DNA of 55,021 nt, taken from contig DIFI01000011.1 of NCBI GenBank assembly GCA_002419055.1, positions 1-55,021 of the forward strand, read 5' to 3'. Shown one piece after another: positions 16,848-26,111 of the stretch. Numbering within the stretch: the stretch's first letter is position 1; the number at the start of each line of letters is the position of its first letter. Below the pieces are notes generated by a model, which was given only the letters and a program-made list of their open reading frames with translations, was not told the DNA's origin and searched no databases. Made by a program: the position numbers and the translations under genes. Source of the DNA: Peptococcaceae bacterium UBA5752 (GTDB taxonomy: Bacteria; Bacillota; Dehalobacteriia; UBA4068).

Positions 16848-19325
16848 CTATACTCCTCGATACAAATGTCCTTTAGTATAATCTTTGACTATCAGCTGCA
16901 ACTTATTCCAGGCATTATCAAGATTCCAGCCATCATCTGATACGGCCAGACGATATAACTCTGTAATCCGCAGCGCCTGTTCCCGCGGATATAAACGCAA
17001 GTCGAGCCTTAAAATATCGACACCGGCTTGAGCCAGAGCCGGAATATCTTCAAGCAAGCATAGTTGTCGGGAATTGAAGATATGCATGCGGCAGTTTTGA
17101 TCAAAACGGCAAGGGAAGACATAGCCTTTCTCGTCACGTAACGCTACTTTGGGGCTAATTTTTCCTTTACAGGGGGCACCACAATTGCAGCCCTTATCCC
17201 GCCCACCGGCAACAGCGCCAAGCAGACAATATTCGCTTACCATTAATTCCAATGCACCTTGAGCGATTACTTCTTTCTCCGCCTTGCAGACGATATTTGT
17301 TAGTTGATTCAACGTTAATTCAGGCGACAACGTCAACTTTTTCATGCCCTGCTGTTGATAAAAATCAGCTGTCGTGCTGTTGAAAATATTGAGACCGCTA
17401 CCGCCGTAAATTGTGCCTTGCCAATCTGCTGCATCCGCCAACGCAATTTGGCTGCAATTTTCTATCAGCAGAGACTTTATTCCTCTTTCCTGCCACGCTT
17501 TGATATTTGTAATTAGCTGTACTGCTGCCTCATCGGAGATAATGCGCGGTAAAGCTACCGTTATCTTTTCTCCAAATTCAGCAGCAAGAGCATTAATGTT
17601 AAGATTAGGCTGCGGCTTTAATGGCTCCACTGCCACATAGATATCCTTAATACCAATCTTGGCACAATCGCGCGCCAACGCAGCGTCATCAACCATAACC
17701 GCAATTTGTGGTAACGATTGATGCTTTTTGGCTGTTTTGGGTTGATGCGCTAGCAACGATGATGCGGCCAAAGAAAACATCCTTTCTTCAACCGGCGGAT
17801 GAGCATATGGTTGATGATGCTGCTGTGTCAACTGCTCTACCAGCTCGCGGCGACATTTATTCAGCACAGAAGAAGGAATCATAACTCCCTCATCAAGCTC
17901 CCCGTCTACCGAGCCACAGGTAAAGCCACTGCCACCCAGCCGTGCCAGCTGTCCTTGTATCGCATACCAATCGCTTTCGCTGGTTTTAGCTTTTTCTACG
18001 ATGTAATCGCTGAAAACATTTGCTTTATAGCCATCGCTATCGGTTGCCGAAATCTCTAATGGCTGTCCTACATATGCCGTAACTAAATAATCAATCTTTT
18101 TTTCTGGTAATTGGGCATAGAGAGCTTCCGATTCGTCATTAAGCGCCTTATCATAAGTCTTGAAAACACGATCGCCGACACGGCCGCCATTGATCGCTAT
18201 AGACACGGTTTCCCCTGCCGCTGCCGTTTCAACCCCTGTTCCCCCGACCGAAATCTGCTCTATGGTTTGACCGATGCGGCCGCCGACACTGACCCAAATC
18301 TCTAAGCCGTCGCCGACCGTCAAAGGCTGTTCACTCTTCAGTGTTATTTTACCGTTTTCGATACTGCTGATCCGCCCAACGAAAAGACCGCGGTTATTGG
18401 GCCGCTTGAAGCTGATCAGCGCAGCGCCGGGATTGCCAAACCAATAGCCGCCGCACTCGTCACGGTTAAATATCTGTAGCAGTTTGCGGTAATCTTCTTC
18501 ATTAGGATACATTATCCTCTGCTGGTCAAGCAGATGTATATATTTACTGTAAATGCTGCTGGTCACTGCCACGTACTGCGGCTTTTTCATCCGCCCTTCG
18601 ATCTTCCAGGCCGCAACCCCCAGCGCGTGTAGCTGCTCTATATGATGGAAAGCAAACAAATCTCGCGGCGAGAGTAAATAATTACCGCAATTGTCCAATA
18701 TTATCTCATCATCAAATTCGTCAACCAAAGTATAACCCATGCGGCAAGGCTGCGCACAACGGCCACGATTGCCACTGCGGCCTCCGATCATGCTGCTAAA
18801 CAGACACTGACCGGAGTAACAGATGCAAAGCGCACCGTGTACAAAGATCTCCAGTTCTAAACCGGTTTTTGCTTTAATTGCAGCTATCTGCTCAATTGAT
18901 AGTTCCCGCGCCAATATCGCCCGCTCTACACCTTGAGCAGCCAAAAAATTGGCGCCATAGCTATTGTGAATAGTCATTTGGGTGCTGGCATGCAGCGGAA
19001 GTGCCGGTAATAGTTTGCGTATCAGCGACATTAGACCCGCATCTTGAATTATCAGAGCATCTACGCCCTGCGTATAGGCAAAATGGATCCATTTTAGCGC
19101 CTGTTCCATCTCTTCGTCAGCTATTAAGGTATTTACGGCGAGATAGATCTTGCATCCATGAAAATGAGCCAATTTGATTGCTTCCGCTAGATCATGCTCA
19201 TCAAAATTTTCGGCAAACGCTCTCGCTCCAAACTGTTTTCCGCCAAGATAAACAGCATTTGCGCCGCCAACTATCGCCGCCTTCAGCGCTTCCATGCTGC
19301 CGCCCGGCGCTAATAATTCCGTCAT
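16848..19325 (-). CDS. U32 family protein with DUF3656 (RNA hydroxylation/peptidase U32)
   Basis: The 825 aa protein opens MTELLAPGGSMEALKAAI, the start of U32 proteins, and carries the U32 signature EIFVHGALCICYSGQCLFS followed by GRSGNRGRCAQPCR. A DUF3656-like middle region follows. A second, degenerate U32-like half near the C-terminus (EVIAQGALELMVSEYCLLG, then a Cys-rich CNCGAPCKGK and CRFDQNC) looks like an internal duplication. E. coli relatives (RlhA, TrhP) hydroxylate cytidine in 23S rRNA or uridine in tRNA; peptidase activity is doubtful for this clade. The ATG at 19325 has AGGAG seven bases upstream; a start at 19358 lacks one. Confidence 0.85.
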   Translation of the reverse strand: MTELLAPGGSMEALKAAIVGGANAVYLGGKQFGARAFAENFDEHDLAEAIKLAHFHGCKIYLAVNTLIADEEMEQALKWIHFAYTQGVDALIIQDAGLMSLIRKLLPALPLHASTQMTIHNSYGANFLAAQGVERAILARELSIEQIAAIKAKTGLELEIFVHGALCICYSGQCLFSSMIGGRSGNRGRCAQPCRMGYTLVDEFDDEIILDNCGNYLLSPRDLFAFHHIEQLHALGVAAWKIEGRMKKPQYVAVTSSIYSKYIHLLDQQRIMYPNEEDYRKLLQIFNRDECGGYWFGNPGAALISFKRPNNRGLFVGRISSIENGKITLKSEQPLTVGDGLEIWVSVGGRIGQTIEQISVGGTGVETAAAGETVSIAINGGRVGDRVFKTYDKALNDESEALYAQLPEKKIDYLVTAYVGQPLEISATDSDGYKANVFSDYIVEKAKTSESDWYAIQGQLARLGGSGFTCGSVDGELDEGVMIPSSVLNKCRRELVEQLTQQHHQPYAHPPVEERMFSLAASSLLAHQPKTAKKHQSLPQIAVMVDDAALARDCAKIGIKDIYVAVEPLKPQPNLNINALAAEFGEKITVALPRIISDEAAVQLITNIKAWQERGIKSLLIENCSQIALADAADWQGTIYGGSGLNIFNSTTADFYQQQGMKKLTLSPELTLNQLTNIVCKAEKEVIAQGALELMVSEYCLLGAVAGGRDKGCNCGAPCKGKISPKVALRDEKGYVFPCRFDQNCRMHIFNSRQLCLLEDIPALAQAGVDILRLDLRLYPREQALRITELYRLAVSDDGWNLDNAWNKLQLIVKDYTKGHLYRGV

Positions 19326-19372
19326 ATTATTTCTCCTGTCCACCCTATAGTATATCACTTATAAACCAAAAA

Positions 19373-20326
19373 CTAATCACGCTGATGTCTGATCAGCCCT
19401 GCAGCAGCCACAATCTCTACGCCGCGCCGTTCAACTTGATCGAGCAATAAATTCAGTCCGAGACTATCGCTGGCCATATGTCCGGCTATTACCAAATTAA
19501 GCTGGACTTTTTTGGCCTCTTCTACCATACCGTCGGTAGCATGCATACAAAGCACCGTGCTGATTCCGGCATCACAAAGCTTTTCTAAAAATTCTTTGGG
19601 GCCGCTGGTACCGCCGGTGTAATCAACAAATATTTTACCGGCAGTCCGATCTTTTGTTCCAGCTACAATCCGCGGCGGGTTATGATTGATTGCTGCCTGA
19701 CGATACTCCGGCACCTCTTTAAGCAACTTGATCAAATCGCCGATCGTATCGGGGGCGGCATTTTTCATATAGTTGGTAATGTATTGAGTAACGAGATTAT
19801 CCGCCGGAGTATGAATGCAGATCATCGGTATTCCCAGCAAACGTGCTGAATCGACGCTGCGGTAATGATTTACAACACCGATACTCTTGTCGACCTCCTT
19901 AATCCTCTGATCGAGCAATCCTTCGGCTACATTGGGTAAAACGCCTGCTGCAGCGACTACACCGCTTTGCAATTTCATAACCTCCGGTAAGGCAGCCAAA
20001 GCGCCGCCTTCAGGATGATGCGCCCAGATCAGATCGATTTTAGCGCCACGGCTATTTAACATTGCCACTACCGCAATTTCGCCACTTTCCATATCAACGC
20101 CGCAGATCACTTTTTTGATATCTTGATCTTCATCACCAAATAAAATGCGGCTGTCGGCATAAGGATTAGTCAAGCTCTCAACATCAAAAAATTCCTTTTC
20201 GTCATCATCTAATTTGTCATATGTTTGTTGCAATTTTGTCAGCTCTTTGCGGACTGCTTCTTCTCCGCGCGGGTCGGCCGCAATACCCATAGATATCGCC
20301 ATATCGTAAATTTCTCTGATTTTCAT
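19373..20326 (-). CDS. NIF3-like (DUF34) dinuclear metal-centre protein
   Basis: The 317 aa protein has the NIF3/DUF34 pattern: a His-His pair in IWAHHPEGGAL (103-104), the VNHYRSVDSARLLGIPMICIHTPADN segment (a His plus a TPAD loop) and C-terminal MHATDGM/IAGHMASDSLGLNLLLDQ. An extra acidic N-terminal region of about 65 residues precedes the domain. The family's biochemical function is unsettled. GGGG lies ten bases before the ATG. It lies between zapA and the U32 gene. Confidence 0.82.
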   Translation of the reverse strand: MKIREIYDMAISMGIAADPRGEEAVRKELTKLQQTYDKLDDDEKEFFDVESLTNPYADSRILFGDEDQDIKKVICGVDMESGEIAVVAMLNSRGAKIDLIWAHHPEGGALAALPEVMKLQSGVVAAAGVLPNVAEGLLDQRIKEVDKSIGVVNHYRSVDSARLLGIPMICIHTPADNLVTQYITNYMKNAAPDTIGDLIKLLKEVPEYRQAAINHNPPRIVAGTKDRTAGKIFVDYTGGTSGPKEFLEKLCDAGISTVLCMHATDGMVEEAKKVQLNLVIAGHMASDSLGLNLLLDQVERRGVEIVAAAGLIRHQRD

Positions 20327-20358
20327 AATAAGCTATCCCCTTTTTGTTAAACTCTGAT

Positions 20359-20379
20359 AGCCCCCTTTGCAAGGGGGCT
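20359..20379. other. GC-rich stem-loop between zapA and the NIF3-like gene
   Basis: AGCCCCCTT (20359-20367) pairs with AAGGGGGCT (20371-20379). Neither side has a proper T run, so this is more likely an mRNA-stability or processing hairpin than a full terminator. Confidence 0.5.
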
Positions 20380-20418
20380 GCAACCAGCCACTATAAGAAA
20401 AAAATATTATTATATATA

Positions 20419-20679
20419 TTATTTTATTTCTCCGCCGATATCTGCTTCGGAGAGCAGCTCTAAATATTCATCCTGAATACTAAGCAATTCTTCAGCCAAT
20501 TGCAGCGCTGCCAGCACTGCCGCGCGCTGTGGCGAATAATGCGGCGCTTCCGAGCGAATATGAGCTATCTTATCTGCTACCAAAGACGCTATTTGCTGCA
20601 ATCTTTCTTCGCTGATATCCCCGCAAAGCGTATACGGAGCGCCATCAATAATTGTTTGCAGCGTTATTTCCTCCCGCAT
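20419..20679 (-). CDS. zapA: Cell division protein ZapA
   Basis: The 86 aa protein shows the short ZapA globular head (ITLQTIIDGAPYTLCGDISEERLQQIASLVADKI) followed by a helix rich in Ala/Leu/Glu that forms the dimer coiled coil. ZapA bundles FtsZ filaments at midcell. AAAGGAGGT lies six bases before the ATG. The position after pheT matches Bacillus gene order. A weak TTGTAA-17-TATTGT promoter may lie in the 58-bp gap upstream. Confidence 0.88.
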   Translation of the reverse strand: MREEITLQTIIDGAPYTLCGDISEERLQQIASLVADKIAHIRSEAPHYSPQRAAVLAALQLAEELLSIQDEYLELLSEADIGGEIK

Positions 20680-20737
20680 CTTTTTACCTCCTTTACAATA
20701 CCGTACTGTAAATATTATTACAACAACGTTAAAAATG

Positions 20738-23134
20738 CTACCGCAATTTTAACCCCCACTTATCTGCAACACCGGCAACAATCCGCGCAAACGCAGCGTC
20801 AATCTCGCTATCAGTCAGAGTGCGTTGTTTACTTTGAAAGAGTAGTGAGTATGCCAAACTGCGTTGGCCAGCCTCGATAGGTGCACCTTCGTAAAGATCA
20901 AACAGCCGCGCTTCCTGCAGATCCTTGCCGCCTAAACGCAAGATCTCCTGCTCAATTTCGGCTGCAGCTATTGAATTATCGCCGATTAAGGCAATATCAC
21001 GGTTTACTGCCGGATAGCGAGGCAACTCCTCTCCTTTGGGCAACAACTCGGCTAAAGCCAGTAATGGTCTAAGATCAAGCTCAGCGGCAATCACTGCGCC
21101 GTCTGCCTGATAATTGGCGACTACCTGAGGATGCAGTTCGCCGATATAACCAATCTCTTGACCACCTACCAACACCGCAGCACTGCGCCCGGGATGGAGA
21201 AAGCTATATTTTGCCCGCACAAACGCAGCATTATTTACACCGACTGCCGTCAGCAAATCCTCAATAATACCTTTAAGGTAGAAATAATCATATTCTTCTC
21301 CGCCATTCTTCCAGTAAGAAGGCGCTTGTCCGCATAAAACACAACATAGTGTCATCACTTCATCCGGTTGATCGGCTTTGGCCTGCGGTATAAATACTTT
21401 ACCAAGTTCATAAATAGCGCAATTGTCATTACGACGGTTTAGATTTCGCGTCAAACAATGGAGCAGCCCCGGTAATAATGACTGCCGCATCACACTTTGT
21501 TCCTCATTTATTGGATTAAGAATGGCCAGCCCCTTATGCCAAGCATGGTTAGTAGGCAACTGCAGCCTTTCCGCCTCTTTATTACTAATAAAACTATAAT
21601 TGATCGTTTCGATCAGTCCATGAGTACGTATCAATTGATTGATTTTTCGAATCAGTTGTTGTTGCGGCGTCCGGCGACCTTGCGCCGCTGAAGCAGGTAT
21701 TGTTATAGGAATATTGTCATAACCCTTAATACGGGCAATTTCCTCGATTAAGTCTATCTCAAAAGTGATGTCTTGTCGATATGTCGGTACCTCTACCTGT
21801 AGACAATCACTTACCATCTCTATGGGGAAACCCAAAGCGCATATCACTTCTGTTATTTCTGTTTGAGTAAAACTAGTTCCCAAGACTTGATTGACTTTCT
21901 TTTGCCGCAGTTTAACTTTTTTGGTAGGAGTAGGGGCAATCCGTACATCGATTGAGCCACGCGCCGCCTCACCGCCGCAAAATTCGCAGAGTAACTGTAC
22001 GGCCCGCCGTGAGGCAAATTCACAGCCTTCTATATCTACTCCTTTTTCAAAGCGTAGGGAAGCCTCCGAAGGAATGCCGAGTCTGCGCGAAGCGCGTCTG
22101 ATCGGCACTTGAGCGAAGCAAGCACTTTCGATCAGTACTGACTTGGTTGACTCCGTTACCTCCGTATCGCTGCCGCCCATTACTCCAGCTATACAAACCG
22201 GTTTTTCGCCGTCGCAAATCAGTATTTCTTCACCAAGTAATTGGCGCTGTTTGCCATCAAGTGTTTGCATTGTTTCGCCGCTAAGCGCCTGACGCACAAT
22301 TATTTTGTGGCCGGCCAGCTTATCATAATCAAAGAAGTGCAACGGCTGCCCTGTCTCAAGCATCACAAAGTTGCTGATATCTACAACGCCGTTAATCGGG
22401 CGCATACCGGATGCCAGCAAATATTGCTGCATCCAGGCGGGTGATTTACCCACCGTAATATTTTTAACCAGCCGCCCGATATAACGCGGGCAAAGACTGC
22501 TGTTCTCAACATCAATTGCCGCCTGCTGCGCTACTTCGCCGCCGCTTTCGCGGTATTGCGGACGTGGCAGTTTTACACGCACATCAGACAAGGCTGCTGC
22601 TTCATGAGCTACGTTGATCATGCCAAGACAGTCATTGCGGTTTGGCGTCAATTCTACAACTATCACCGCATCTTTTAAACCCAATGCGTCCGATAATTCT
22701 ATGCCCAGCGGCAAATCATCATTAAGCAGCCAGATACCGGCGGTGCCTTCAGGATCAATGCCCAGTTCCGCTGATGAACAAAGCATGCCAAAACTTTCAA
22801 TACCTGCTAATTTCGCTTTTTTGATTTTGACGCCGCCCGGCAGCTTGGCACCAATTTTGGCCAATGCCACTTTGCGACCAACCGTGACATTAGGAGCGCC
22901 GCAAACAATCTGCAGCAGTTCGCTGCCGTCATAAACACGGCATAAAGTCAGATGATCGCTATTTTCCACCCGTTCAGCGCTTTTGATCTCGGCTACCACT
23001 ACATTTTGTAGATCATCACCGCGATATACTATCTCGTCAACCTCAAGACCAGCCATCGTAAAACGCTCTGCCAGCTGTTCCGGAGATAAATTTATATCAA
23101 TATATTCTTTTAACCAATTATATGAAATCCTCAT
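20738..23134 (-). CDS. pheT: Phenylalanyl-tRNA synthetase beta subunit
   Basis: The 798 aa protein is full length for bacterial PheT. It begins MRISYNWLKEYIDI and carries the N-terminal tRNA-binding OB domain (VVAEIKSAERVENSDHL), the B3/B4 editing region (NRNDCLGM, YIGRLV), B5 and the C-terminal ferredoxin-fold anticodon-binding domain (FPAVNRDIAL-like RYPAVNRDIALI). The alpha2-beta2 enzyme charges tRNA-Phe. GGAGGGG precedes the ATG, 12 bp after pheS. Confidence 0.97.
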   Translation of the reverse strand: MRISYNWLKEYIDINLSPEQLAERFTMAGLEVDEIVYRGDDLQNVVVAEIKSAERVENSDHLTLCRVYDGSELLQIVCGAPNVTVGRKVALAKIGAKLPGGVKIKKAKLAGIESFGMLCSSAELGIDPEGTAGIWLLNDDLPLGIELSDALGLKDAVIVVELTPNRNDCLGMINVAHEAAALSDVRVKLPRPQYRESGGEVAQQAAIDVENSSLCPRYIGRLVKNITVGKSPAWMQQYLLASGMRPINGVVDISNFVMLETGQPLHFFDYDKLAGHKIIVRQALSGETMQTLDGKQRQLLGEEILICDGEKPVCIAGVMGGSDTEVTESTKSVLIESACFAQVPIRRASRRLGIPSEASLRFEKGVDIEGCEFASRRAVQLLCEFCGGEAARGSIDVRIAPTPTKKVKLRQKKVNQVLGTSFTQTEITEVICALGFPIEMVSDCLQVEVPTYRQDITFEIDLIEEIARIKGYDNIPITIPASAAQGRRTPQQQLIRKINQLIRTHGLIETINYSFISNKEAERLQLPTNHAWHKGLAILNPINEEQSVMRQSLLPGLLHCLTRNLNRRNDNCAIYELGKVFIPQAKADQPDEVMTLCCVLCGQAPSYWKNGGEEYDYFYLKGIIEDLLTAVGVNNAAFVRAKYSFLHPGRSAAVLVGGQEIGYIGELHPQVVANYQADGAVIAAELDLRPLLALAELLPKGEELPRYPAVNRDIALIGDNSIAAAEIEQEILRLGGKDLQEARLFDLYEGAPIEAGQRSLAYSLLFQSKQRTLTDSEIDAAFARIVAGVADKWGLKLR

Positions 23135-23146
23135 TCAAGTCCCCTC

Positions 23147-24169
23147 CTAAAACTGGCTGATAAAGCGTAGGTCATTATCGAAAAGCAAGCGAATATCGTT
23201 GATTGCGTATTTAAGCATTGCAACCCGCTCAACGCCCATGCCAAAGGCAAAACCGTTGACCTGCTCCGGATCGTATCCGGAGGCGCTTAAAACCTTGGGA
23301 TGAACCATACCGCTGCCGAGGATCTCAATCCAACCACTGCCCTTGCAGAGGCGGCAACCTTTACCGCCGCAGACGAAACAGGAAACATCGACCTCTGCTG
23401 ATGGTTCGGTAAAGGGGAAATAGCTGGGGCGCAAACGGATTTCCCGCTCTTCGCCGAACATCCGCCGCGCAAATACCAGTAGTGTACCTTTTAAATCGGC
23501 GAAACTGACATCATTGTCCACCAATAGGCCTTCAACCTGATGAAACATCGGTGAATGAGTGGCATCATCATCACGGCGATATACCCGCCCGGGGCATATT
23601 ACTTTTACCGGCAACTGCGGCCGCAGTTGCTCCATGGTCCGTACCTGTACCGGTGAAGTTTGGGTGCGCAGTAGCAAGCTCTCGCCAAAATAAAAAGAAT
23701 CCTGCATATCGCGGGCCGGATGCTCCGGCGGCAAATTCAAAGCTTCAAAATTATAATAATCAAGCTCTACCTCCGGCCCTTCAGCTATCGAATAGCCCAT
23801 GCCGAGGAAGATATCTTCGATCTCTTCAACAACTCTGCTCAAAATATGCTGATTGCCCTGCACAAAGCTTTTGCCGGGCAAGCTTATATCTATTGTTTCA
23901 GCCGCCAGCCGCGATGTCAGTCCTGCGGCCTGCAATTGCATTAATCGTTGTCCAACGGCCTTCTCAACGGTCTGTTTAGTCTGATTCAAGGCGGCGCCGA
24001 GCTTTGGACGTTCCTGTGCGCTCAATCCTCCCATCATTTTGGCAATCGTTGTAATCGTACCTTTTTTACCAAGATAGGCGATTTTGATTTCCTGCAACTG
24101 TTCCAAATCTGCACAATCAACAACCGCCGCCACTGCTTCTTCCTTAAGGGAAGCCAGTTTGTTCAGCAT
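23147..24169 (-). CDS. pheS: Phenylalanyl-tRNA synthetase alpha subunit
   Basis: The 340 aa protein has an N-terminal coiled coil and the class II core: motif 1 around YYNFEALNLPPEHPARD, motif 2 RTQTSPVQVRTME with VYRRDDDATHSPMFHQVEG, and motif 3 FAFGMGVERVAMLKY. It forms the heterotetramer with PheT. GGAGG precedes the ATG. An attenuator-like hairpin lies 17-57 bp upstream, so expression may be adjusted in the leader. Confidence 0.97.
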   Translation of the reverse strand: MLNKLASLKEEAVAAVVDCADLEQLQEIKIAYLGKKGTITTIAKMMGGLSAQERPKLGAALNQTKQTVEKAVGQRLMQLQAAGLTSRLAAETIDISLPGKSFVQGNQHILSRVVEEIEDIFLGMGYSIAEGPEVELDYYNFEALNLPPEHPARDMQDSFYFGESLLLRTQTSPVQVRTMEQLRPQLPVKVICPGRVYRRDDDATHSPMFHQVEGLLVDNDVSFADLKGTLLVFARRMFGEEREIRLRPSYFPFTEPSAEVDVSCFVCGGKGCRLCKGSGWIEILGSGMVHPKVLSASGYDPEQVNGFAFGMGVERVAMLKYAINDIRLLFDNDLRFISQF

Positions 24170-24185
24170 CGTATTACCTCCGATT

Positions 24186-24226
24186 TAAAAAATAATGCCT
24201 TTCGTCCGGTAAAGGAGGAAAGGCAT
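24186..24226 (-). terminator. Attenuator-like terminator before pheS
   Basis: On the minus strand ATGCCTTTC (24226-24218) pairs with GAAAGGCAT (24203-24195), followed by TATTTTTT. It lies between the yqzL-like gene and pheS in the same transcript, so it should govern read-through into pheST. Confidence 0.75.
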
Positions 24227-24283
24227 AGTTCAACTGTAAAACAGACCGCGTTGATCAAATAACCCCTTTTGTTCCGGCCCGAA

Positions 24284-24376
24284 TTATTGTAAGCTCATTC
24301 TGCGATAAAATATATATGCCGCTATCGAACCAGTCTGTTCAAAAATCTTCCACAAAGCATCTGTATTCACTCTCAT
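24284..24376 (-). CDS. YqzL-like 30-aa protein
   Basis: A 30-codon frame runs from ATG 24376 to TAA 24284, with an AAAGG ribosome site about ten bases upstream. Its product contains LWKIFEQTGSIAAYIFY, which matches the core of the tiny Firmicutes YqzL-like family (Trp-Lys-x-Phe-x-x-Thr-Gly-x-Ile-x-x-Tyr). Function is unknown. It lies between a sigma-A promoter and the pheS attenuator, so it could double as a leader peptide: it holds two Phe and two Tyr codons, but no Phe run. Confidence 0.72.
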   Translation of the reverse strand: MRVNTDALWKIFEQTGSIAAYIFYRRMSLQ

Positions 24377-24419
24377 GGCAGCACTACCTTTCGCAACTCC
24401 AAGGAGAATTATTATCTAT

Positions 24420-24448
24420 ATTATAGCATAGGCTCCAATAAAAGGCAA
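24420..24448 (-). promoter_or_regulatory. Sigma-A promoter of yqzL-pheST
   Basis: TTGCCT (24448-24443), a 17-bp spacer ending TGC (extended -10), and a perfect TATAAT (24425-24420) on the minus strand. The start site would be near 24413. Confidence 0.78.
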
Positions 24449-24504
24449 TTATAAATCTGGAAAATTTTTATACGTCAATTTTCGGCAACCTATAGATGAT
24501 AATT

Positions 24505-25308
24505 TTATTTAATGTCATATCTTTGTTGAACAGTTTGATAAAGAAGTACCGCCGCGGCCACTGCAACATTTAACGATTCACATCCTTTAGCCATTGGCAG
24601 TTTTAACGCAGTATCGGCCGCTGCGCGCCAAAATTCGCCAACACCGCTTGCCTCTGCACCTAAAATATATGCGTGAGGTTTGGCTAATTGCTCCTGCCAA
24701 TATAACAGCTCACCATCGGCTGCCGTCAGCAGTAATCGTACTCCGCGCGTACGGCATAGTGACAAAGCATCTTTCTCTTTGGCAACCCAAATCGGCAGCC
24801 TTAATGTTGCTCCCATCGCAGCACGCATTACCTTAGGGGAGGTCCAATCGGTACAGTTGCCGGTCAATATTAACCCGTCAACTGCCGCTGCCTCGGCACT
24901 GCGAATAATTGTACCAAGATTACCTGGGTCGGCTATATTATCAGCGATCAGTAAAAAATCGCATTTCGATTCATCAATTCGTTGATAGGCATCGGTAGGA
25001 TAATGGACAGCTAATATTATTCCTTGCGAATGTTCGGTAGCTGCCGCCCGCGCCAATAAATTGTCTACAGCCGCATATGCGTTCACACCTTGTTGCCGAA
25101 GTCGGTCAATCACCTTCCCTGCCCTTTGCTGGTCTAACAGCTGTGGTTCGATTAGAGCAATCTCTATCTTTACGCCGGCGCGCAGCGCCTCTTCTGCTGC
25201 CCGTACCCCTTCAACAATGGTTAAGCCGGTCTGACGTCGCCGTTTACTCTGCTGCAAAGAGGCTAATAACTTAATGTATTGATTATCTTTCGATAATATC
25301 TCTTCCAT
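24505..25308 (-). CDS. TrmH/SpoU-family RNA 2'-O-methyltransferase
   Basis: The 267 aa protein has the SPOUT knot motifs: motif 1 DNIADPGNLGTIIRSAEAA, motif 2 YILGAEASGVG and motif 3 LPMAKGCESLNVAVAAAVLLYQ. An N-terminal SpoU substrate-binding domain covers about residues 1-95. It methylates a ribose in rRNA or tRNA with SAM; the exact position is unknown. GGAGG lies nine bases before the ATG. The position upstream of pheST matches Bacillus ysgA. Confidence 0.9.
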   Translation of the reverse strand: MEEILSKDNQYIKLLASLQQSKRRRQTGLTIVEGVRAAEEALRAGVKIEIALIEPQLLDQQRAGKVIDRLRQQGVNAYAAVDNLLARAAATEHSQGIILAVHYPTDAYQRIDESKCDFLLIADNIADPGNLGTIIRSAEAAAVDGLILTGNCTDWTSPKVMRAAMGATLRLPIWVAKEKDALSLCRTRGVRLLLTAADGELLYWQEQLAKPHAYILGAEASGVGEFWRAAADTALKLPMAKGCESLNVAVAAAVLLYQTVQQRYDIK

Positions 25309-25379
25309 ATATTTTTGCCTCCAATTGCTTATGGTATTGATTATACTACACGCCTCTGCAATCGTCTACTCCACCACTA

Positions 25380-25416
25380 AAAAATAAACAGCGCAACCCC
25401 AGACGGGATTGCGCTG
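25380..25416 (-). terminator. Terminator of infC-rpmI-rplT
   Basis: CAGCGCAA (25389-25396) pairs with TTGCGCTG (25409-25416), extended by CCC/GGG after one mismatch. On the minus strand it is followed by TTTATTTTTT. Confidence 0.88.
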
Positions 25417-25435
25417 AAAAATAATCATTATTATA

Positions 25436-25789
25436 TTATTGATTAGCTTTGGCAACATCGGCAAATTTGGCAAACGCGGCGGAATCGCTGACGGCCAAAT
25501 CGGCCAAGACCTTACGGTTTACATCTACACCGGCAACCTTGAGGCCATGCACCATTTTACTGTAAGATAATCCGTTTAATCTGGCTGCTGCATTAATCCG
25601 GGCAATCCACAATTTGCGGAAATCGCCTTTCTTTTTACGTCTATGGGCAAACGAGTAATAGAGCGAATGCAATATCTGCTCATTAGCAACTTTAAACAGC
25701 TTTGAATTGGAAGCCCTATAGCCCTTGGCTAATTTTAATATTTTTTTATGCCTTTGATGGCGAGTATATCCTCTTTTAACTCTGGTCAT
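25436..25789 (-). CDS. rplT: 50S ribosomal protein L20
   Basis: The 117 aa protein is the standard length, with the basic N-terminal extension (TRVKRGYTRHQRHKKILKLAKGY) that threads 23S rRNA and the C-terminal globular part (KLWIARINAAARLNGLSYSKM). L20 also represses its own operon by binding the leader, in line with the L20-type leader upstream of infC. A GAGAGGG site precedes the ATG. Confidence 0.98.
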   Translation of the reverse strand: MTRVKRGYTRHQRHKKILKLAKGYRASNSKLFKVANEQILHSLYYSFAHRRKKKGDFRKLWIARINAAARLNGLSYSKMVHGLKVAGVDVNRKVLADLAVSDSAAFAKFADVAKANQ

Positions 25790-25818
25790 TGTTTAACCCT
25801 CTCTTTCGACTAATATGC

Positions 25819-26016
25819 TTATGCGTACGGCAGGAGCTTGCTGACTTTTTTGGCTTCTCCCGGTGTTAAGATATCACTTTTACGTAAATTCCGTTTACGT
25901 TTGGGCGATTTTTTACCTAAAATATGGCTGCAATAAGCATGATGTCTTTTAAATTTGCCTGTACCGGTGACCTTGATTCTCTTAGCGGCACCGCGATGTG
26001 TTTTCATTTTTGGCAT
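25819..26016 (-). CDS. rpmI: 50S ribosomal protein L35
   Basis: The 65 aa protein MPKMKTHRGAAKRIKVTGTG is a textbook L35, very basic. It sits in the conserved infC-rpmI-rplT order, with a GAGGG site before the ATG. Confidence 0.98.
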   Translation of the reverse strand: MPKMKTHRGAAKRIKVTGTGKFKRHHAYCSHILGKKSPKRKRNLRKSDILTPGEAKKVSKLLPYA

Positions 26017-26111
26017 AATGTTCCCTCTTTCCTCAAATAGAATTGTTGCATTACCCTTATCTACCCTTTATCTAATTGATCTTTCGGCAGAGTAAAGTAT
26101 ATAATTTAAGT

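Noticed and set aside
24227..24420. T-box riboswitch upstream of pheS
   Set aside because: An AAGGGG and an AACGCGG occur but not in the continuous T-box order, and a short gene with a YqzL motif occupies most of the leader.
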